Positions 6,238 to 9,007 of a DNA stretch of 9,007 nucleotides are shown in pieces (position 1 is the stretch's first letter; every line of letters starts with the position of its first letter). A program made the position numbers and the translations under genes. The DNA is taken from assembly GCA_035652495.1 (NCBI GenBank), contig DASRDS010000326.1, positions 1 to 9,007 on the forward strand, in the 5' to 3' direction. Below the pieces are notes generated by a model, which saw only the letters and a program-made list of their open reading frames with translations, had not been told where the DNA came from and did not search any database. This DNA is from DASRDS01 sp035652495 (GTDB lineage: Bacteria > Gemmatimonadota > Gemmatimonadetes > Gemmatimonadales > Gemmatimonadaceae).

Positions 6238-6271
6238 TTGACACGCGCCTCGCTTCGCTCGCGCGTGTCAA
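6238..6271. repeat. Perfect 11-bp inverted repeat (hairpin)
   Basis: TTGACACGCGC (6238-6248) and GCGCGTGTCAA (6261-6271) are exact reverse complements with a 12-nt loop (6249-6260). The stem is GC-rich and would form a stable hairpin in RNA from either strand. No T-tract follows on either side, so it is not a classical intrinsic terminator. It may still end - strand transcripts from the secreted-protein gene, act as a processing or stability element, or be a protein-binding palindrome. Confidence 0.6.
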
Positions 6272-6293
6272 CGTTCACGTGGCGTCGTACGTA

Positions 6294-6339
6294 CCCGGCA
6301 CTTTTCGCCGCCGGGCGAGACAGCCGACTCTCTCGCCCG
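6294..6339. repeat. Two overlapping, mutually exclusive hairpins
   Basis: CCCGGC (6294-6299) pairs with GCCGGG (6310-6315). CGGGCGAGA (6312-6320) pairs perfectly with TCTCGCCCG (6331-6339). The bases at 6312-6315 belong to both stems, so only one can form at a time. The second stem uses the start of the first 35-bp repeat unit. The layout resembles alternative-structure regulators, but no leader peptide, T-tract or known riboswitch core is visible. Confidence 0.4.
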
Positions 6340-6430
6340 ATCGGTCATGACGCTCCAGTCGACTCTCTCGCCCGATCGGTCATGACGCTCCAGTTGACTC
6401 TCTCGCCCGATCGGTGATCACGCTCGAGTC
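6326..6430. repeat. Three contiguous 35-bp direct repeats with internal palindromes
   Basis: Units are at 6326-6360, 6361-6395 and 6396-6430, head to tail with no spacers. Units 1 and 2 differ only in the last base. Unit 3 differs from unit 1 at three positions. Each unit has the 8-bp palindrome CCGATCGG directly abutting a 6-bp palindrome: TCATGA in units 1 and 2, TGATCA in unit 3. Each unit begins GACTC and ends AGTC, or GAGTC in unit 3. The junction of units 1 and 2 makes the palindrome AGTCGACT. The array is non-coding. It could be an iteron-like protein-binding array or a minisatellite; no function is established. Confidence 0.9.
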
Positions 6431-6499
6431 TCTGTTGTTGGTCCCGGTCGTACGGACCGCTTGGTTGCCGAGCGAAGCGAAGCGAGCCGAGAATTGGTA

Positions 6500-7369
6500 T
6501 TACTGTCCGCGAGCGTATCCCATGAACTTGGCCCGCACCGGCCCGGTGCGTTGCCCGTTGACGAGCTCGTGATCAAACTCGCCATACGCCTGCGCAGCAA
6601 CCCGCACAGTCACGTTATCGCCGACTTGCCAAGCCGCGGTCTCGCTCTGATCCGCGGGATAAATATCCCACACGCTCCCATCGTCGATCTGCACGAAGCG
6701 ACTACCAGATCGAATCCCAGTGACCGTATGCGCATTCGCCGGCGCGACGGGGCGCGGACTCGCGACGGCGGTAGGCGCAGGTGTCGGCGCCATAGGCGCC
6801 ACCTGCGATGTCGCCGCGCGCTGCTGCGTCGCGCGCGTGACGCTGTCGATGAGCGCCGTGCGATAGCGCTCGAGCCAGATCTCGAGCGCCTGCACTTCCT
6901 GGGGCTTGAGGTTGGTGAGTCCGGTCGACGAGTACTCGTGAAGACTCATCAACTCGTCGAGATGCACGCCGCTGCCGCTGGTCGCGTTCACGGCCCCGGG
7001 CGGTACCGTATCGTACGTCCCCGCCGCGGCGACCGAAGGCGCCGCTGCCGGCGGACGGTCACCCATGTACGTACCATTCGCCGGCGGCGTCGGCGCGGGA
7101 GCGGTGTTGGCGCTCGTGCCGCGAATCGTCGGCAACGTCGTCACCTGCGATTGCGAGGGCGCGGCCGGCGGCGGAGTGGGCGTGATACCCTGCGCGGGCG
7201 GCGTGACAGCGGCGGGAGCAGTACTCGTAGCGGGGCTCGCGGTGGCTCGACTCTTTGGCGACGAGTACACGATGCCCCAACCGTGCTTCGTCGTATCCTG
7301 CTGTTGCTGCGCGTTCGCCGACGCGACAAAAACGATGCTGCACACCAGCATCAGTCCGCGGTACCACAT
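6500..7369 (-). CDS. Secreted Pro/Ala/Thr-rich protein of unknown function
   Basis: A 289-residue protein. Residues 1-20 form a signal peptide (MWYRGLMLVCSIVFVASANA) with an A-N-A cleavage motif before QQQQ; the Cys at 10 is not in a lipobox. A low-complexity Pro/Ala/Thr/Ser linker (about 37-130) follows. Next is a helical segment with HLDELMSLHEYSS and LKPQEVQALEIWLERYRTAL, then a second Ala/Pro linker. The C-terminal domain (about 220-289) looks beta-rich, with FVQIDDGSVWDIYP and WQVGDNVTVRV. The frame stays open much further upstream, but that part is Arg-rich and not protein-like. The ATG at 7369 is fixed by the signal peptide and by an AGGAG 8 nt upstream. It lies 155 nt downstream of the Ser/Thr kinase on the same strand, so the two may be functionally linked. 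No enzyme motif is seen. It is probably periplasmic or envelope-associated. Confidence 0.82.
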   Translation of the reverse strand: MWYRGLMLVCSIVFVASANAQQQQDTTKHGWGIVYSSPKSRATASPATSTAPAAVTPPAQGITPTPPPAAPSQSQVTTLPTIRGTSANTAPAPTPPANGTYMGDRPPAAAPSVAAAGTYDTVPPGAVNATSGSGVHLDELMSLHEYSSTGLTNLKPQEVQALEIWLERYRTALIDSVTRATQQRAATSQVAPMAPTPAPTAVASPRPVAPANAHTVTGIRSGSRFVQIDDGSVWDIYPADQSETAAWQVGDNVTVRVAAQAYGEFDHELVNGQRTGPVRAKFMGYARGQ

Positions 7370-7377
7370 AGAGCCAG

Positions 7378-7382
7378 CTCCT
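7378..7382 (-). promoter_or_regulatory. Ribosome binding site of the secreted-protein gene
   Basis: On the - strand this reads AGGAG, 8 nt before the ATG at 7369. It decides the start against the longer open frame reaching to 7777, and it agrees with the signal peptide that begins there. Confidence 0.75.
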
Positions 7383-7383
7383 G

Positions 7384-7420
7384 ACAATTGTTCGGGTCTC
7401 TCAGTACTTGCAATTGTAAG
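7384..7420 (-). promoter_or_regulatory. Paired CAATTG palindromes, possible promoter/operator of the secreted-protein gene
   Basis: ACAATTGT (7384-7391) is a perfect 8-bp palindrome. CTTGCAATTGTAAG (7407-7420) is a 14-bp near-palindrome with one mismatched pair. Their CAATTG centres are 26 bp apart, and both lie just upstream of the AGGAG. On the - strand the distal site contains TACAAT, a plausible -10, but no good -35 is seen 16-18 bp further up. Such AT-rich palindromes are rare in this GC-rich window, which suggests a promoter with a regulator site. This is inference. Confidence 0.35.
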
Positions 7421-7524
7421 ACCGCCGCGTAACGCACGTACGACGTAGCACGATGACCGAACTCGGCTTGCTCTTGTCCTACCCCGAGTACAGCGCGATG
7501 TCCCCTGTGGACGCTCGCGGATTA

Positions 7525-9003
7525 CTAATTGGACAGCCGAAATTCCGCGGTCTGCTCGGAGCGGCGGCCCCGACGGTCGGTGACGGTCACCTTGAGAGAG
7601 TAGGATCCGCGCGACAGACGCGGCAGACGGTGATGCGTGCGGGCCGCATTCGACGACGCACGGTCGTCGTATTCCTCGGTCGTCTGGTGTGTCGCGCCGA
7701 AGAGCTTTTGCAACCCGGATTCCTGTCGGGTCGCGGTTATCACGGTGTGATAGTGCGAGCCGGACTTGAGCCCGCAAACTTCGTACGCGATCATCGGTCC
7801 TATTTCATCGCGGGACCGGATCGAGTCGAGTACGACGTGATACGTTGACGTCCCGCCCCCGGCGTCACAGAACGTTTCTTTCGGTACTCTAACTACGGGT
7901 TTCGGCTTGACGGGCGCTGGCGCAGGTGGCGGTGGTGGATCGGGGACGAGCGCCGTCACCGCGGCCAGCGTCACAACAGGCGCGGGCGGCGGCGGGAGCC
8001 TCGAGCGCCAGGTCGCGTAGATGGCCGCCGCGCCGGCGAGCGCCGCAAACGAGAGGCCCGCCGCGATCAAACCCCAGCGGACGCGGCGCCGGCGCGGAGG
8101 GAGCGGCAGCATTTCGACGCGCGGCGTCTCGTTGCGCACCGGCTCGGACGGAACGATATCGCCGATGCCTTCCAGCACGCGCAGCAGCTCTTCCCCATTT
8201 TGCACCCGGTCGTCCGGATGCTTCTCCAGCATGCGCCGAATGATCGCCCACAACGACCGCTCTTCGTCGCTGACCAACGTCGGTGTTGGAATCGGCGTCG
8301 TCACGTGCCCGTAGAGGATCGCGATCCCATCCTCGCCGTCGAACGGCACGCGCCCGACCAAGCACTGGTACGCGACGACCCCGAGACTGTAGACGTCGGC
8401 TCGCTGATCGAGCGGCTTCGCCCGCGCTTGCTCGGGGCTCATGTAGCGCGGCGAACCCACCGCCATCCCCGAATTGGTCAGCGTCCGCGCCGTGCCGACC
8501 TTCGCGATGCCGAAGTCGGCCAACACCCAGCGGTCATCGTCCCGCATAATGTTATCCGGCTTGATATCGCGATGGACGACGCCGTTCTTGGCCGCGTAGG
8601 CGAGCGCCCGGGCCGTGTCCATGAGCATCTCGCGGATCTCGGACGGCGCCAGCTTGCTGTTGGGCCGCTCCGCGAGCACCCGCGCGAGCGACGGCCCGCG
8701 CAGGTACTTCATGACGATGTAGGAGATCCGCTCGCCGGATTTCCCGACCCGGTAAATCGGGACGATATTCGGATGTTCCAGGGAGGCCGACGTGCGGGCC
8801 TCCCGCTGGAATCGTTCGACGAAATCGGCATCGAACGTCATCGCCATCGGCAGCACCTTAATGGCGACATCGCGGCCCAACGAGCGATCGTGCGCCAGAA
8901 ATACGACCGCCATGCCGCCACGGCCGATCTCTGACCGCACGTCGTATTCGTCGGCCAGGACGCTCTTGACGACCTCGAGGTCGGACAGCTCGCCCACGAT
9001 CAC
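7525..9003 (-). CDS. Transmembrane Hanks-type Ser/Thr protein kinase with extracytoplasmic C-terminal domain
   Basis: A 492-residue PknB-like kinase. The kinase domain (about 20-280) has the Gly loop GRGGMAVVFLA (27-37), VAIK with K49, a C-helix Glu (E68), HRDIKPDN (144-151, catalytic D146), DFG (163-165), an activation loop ending GSPRYMSPE (183-191), and a conserved DVYSLGV. All residues needed for activity are present. A basic juxtamembrane stretch (RRRR, 304-307) precedes one membrane helix (about 310-332). After that comes a Pro-rich spacer (about 337-374) and a C-terminal domain (375-492) with two cysteines (C379, C410) and a beta-strand ending GSYSLKVTVTDRRGR that looks Ig-like. The topology puts the kinase in the cytosol and the sensor outside. 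The start is uncertain: GTG at 9003 or at 8997, and the frame is still open at the window edge. The secreted protein downstream may be a partner. Confidence 0.92.
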   Translation of the reverse strand: MIVGELSDLEVVKSVLADEYDVRSEIGRGGMAVVFLAHDRSLGRDVAIKVLPMAMTFDADFVERFQREARTSASLEHPNIVPIYRVGKSGERISYIVMKYLRGPSLARVLAERPNSKLAPSEIREMLMDTARALAYAAKNGVVHRDIKPDNIMRDDDRWVLADFGIAKVGTARTLTNSGMAVGSPRYMSPEQARAKPLDQRADVYSLGVVAYQCLVGRVPFDGEDGIAILYGHVTTPIPTPTLVSDEERSLWAIIRRMLEKHPDDRVQNGEELLRVLEGIGDIVPSEPVRNETPRVEMLPLPPRRRRVRWGLIAAGLSFAALAGAAAIYATWRSRLPPPPAPVVTLAAVTALVPDPPPPPAPAPVKPKPVVRVPKETFCDAGGGTSTYHVVLDSIRSRDEIGPMIAYEVCGLKSGSHYHTVITATRQESGLQKLFGATHQTTEEYDDRASSNAARTHHRLPRLSRGSYSLKVTVTDRRGRRSEQTAEFRLSN

Positions 9004-9007
9004 ACGA

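Larger units (their letters stand above)
6173..6499. other. Non-coding, palindrome-rich intergenic region
   Basis: A 327-bp stretch lies between the 5' end of the small - strand gene and the 3' end of the secreted-protein gene. No reading frame in it looks like a protein; the open frames are shadows with skewed composition. It holds the start-proximal inverted repeat, a perfect 11-bp hairpin (6238-6271), two hairpins sharing four bases (6294-6315 and 6312-6339), three 35-bp direct repeats (6326-6430), and a weak GGTCC/GGACC hairpin near 6440-6458. It must contain the promoter of the small - strand gene and the transcript end of the right-hand block, but neither can be placed with certainty. 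Confidence 0.7.

Noticed and set aside
6238..6271. Intrinsic terminator
   Set aside because: The stem is perfect, but no T-tract follows on either strand, so it is reported only as an inverted repeat.
6326..6430. CRISPR array
   Set aside because: The three 35-bp units are directly contiguous with no spacers, and no cas genes are nearby.
6469..6483. Repeated CGAGCGAAGCGAAGC motif, also at 355-369
   Set aside because: One copy lies in coding sequence; GCGAAG-rich strings are common in GC-rich genomes and two copies do not support a repeat family.
6461..7384. Long + strand reading frame opposite the secreted-protein gene
   Set aside because: It is dominated by Arg, Gly and His runs with no recognisable fold pattern; it is the antisense shadow of the - strand gene.
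7370..7777. Longer N-terminus for the secreted protein
   Set aside because: The extension is Arg-rich and overlaps the kinase gene; the signal peptide and AGGAG fix the start at 7369.

Overview
The window looks like chromosomal DNA of a GC-rich bacterium with strong G/C preference at wobble positions. The best guess is Gemmatimonadota or a relative, from the style of the Ser/Thr kinase and the secreted Pro/Ala-rich protein. That assignment is inference from memory of protein style, not a database match.

Left block (1-5850, + strand): part of a gas vesicle (gvp) operon. In order it holds the 3' part of a tandem ArsA/Get3-type ATPase (5' end outside the window), a GvpF/L protein, a minimal GvpA/J-family protein (GvpS-like), a second and divergent GvpF/L protein, GvpK, GvpJ, GvpA, and a GAF-PAS-PAS histidine kinase. 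Intergenic gaps run from 38-nt overlaps to 19-nt spacers, and most starts have a plausible Shine-Dalgarno, so this reads as one transcription unit. GvpA builds the shell. GvpJ and the GvpS-like protein are minor shell or nucleation homologues. The two F/L proteins and GvpK are assembly factors. The ATPase and the kinase are the unusual partners: a possible chaperone for the very hydrophobic shell subunits, and a sensor that may tie buoyancy to an environmental cue. GvpN, GvpG and GvpC are not in the window.

Middle (5855-6499): a small helical protein of unknown function on the - strand, convergent with the kinase and only 4 nt from it. It is followed by a 327-bp non-coding stretch dense in palindromes: an operator-like inverted repeat, an 11-bp perfect hairpin, overlapping alternative hairpins, and three contiguous 35-bp direct repeats that themselves contain palindromes.

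Right block (6500-9003, - strand): a membrane-anchored Hanks-type Ser/Thr protein kinase with an extracytoplasmic C-terminal domain (its start is at the window edge). A secreted Pro/Ala/Thr-rich protein of unknown function lies downstream of it.
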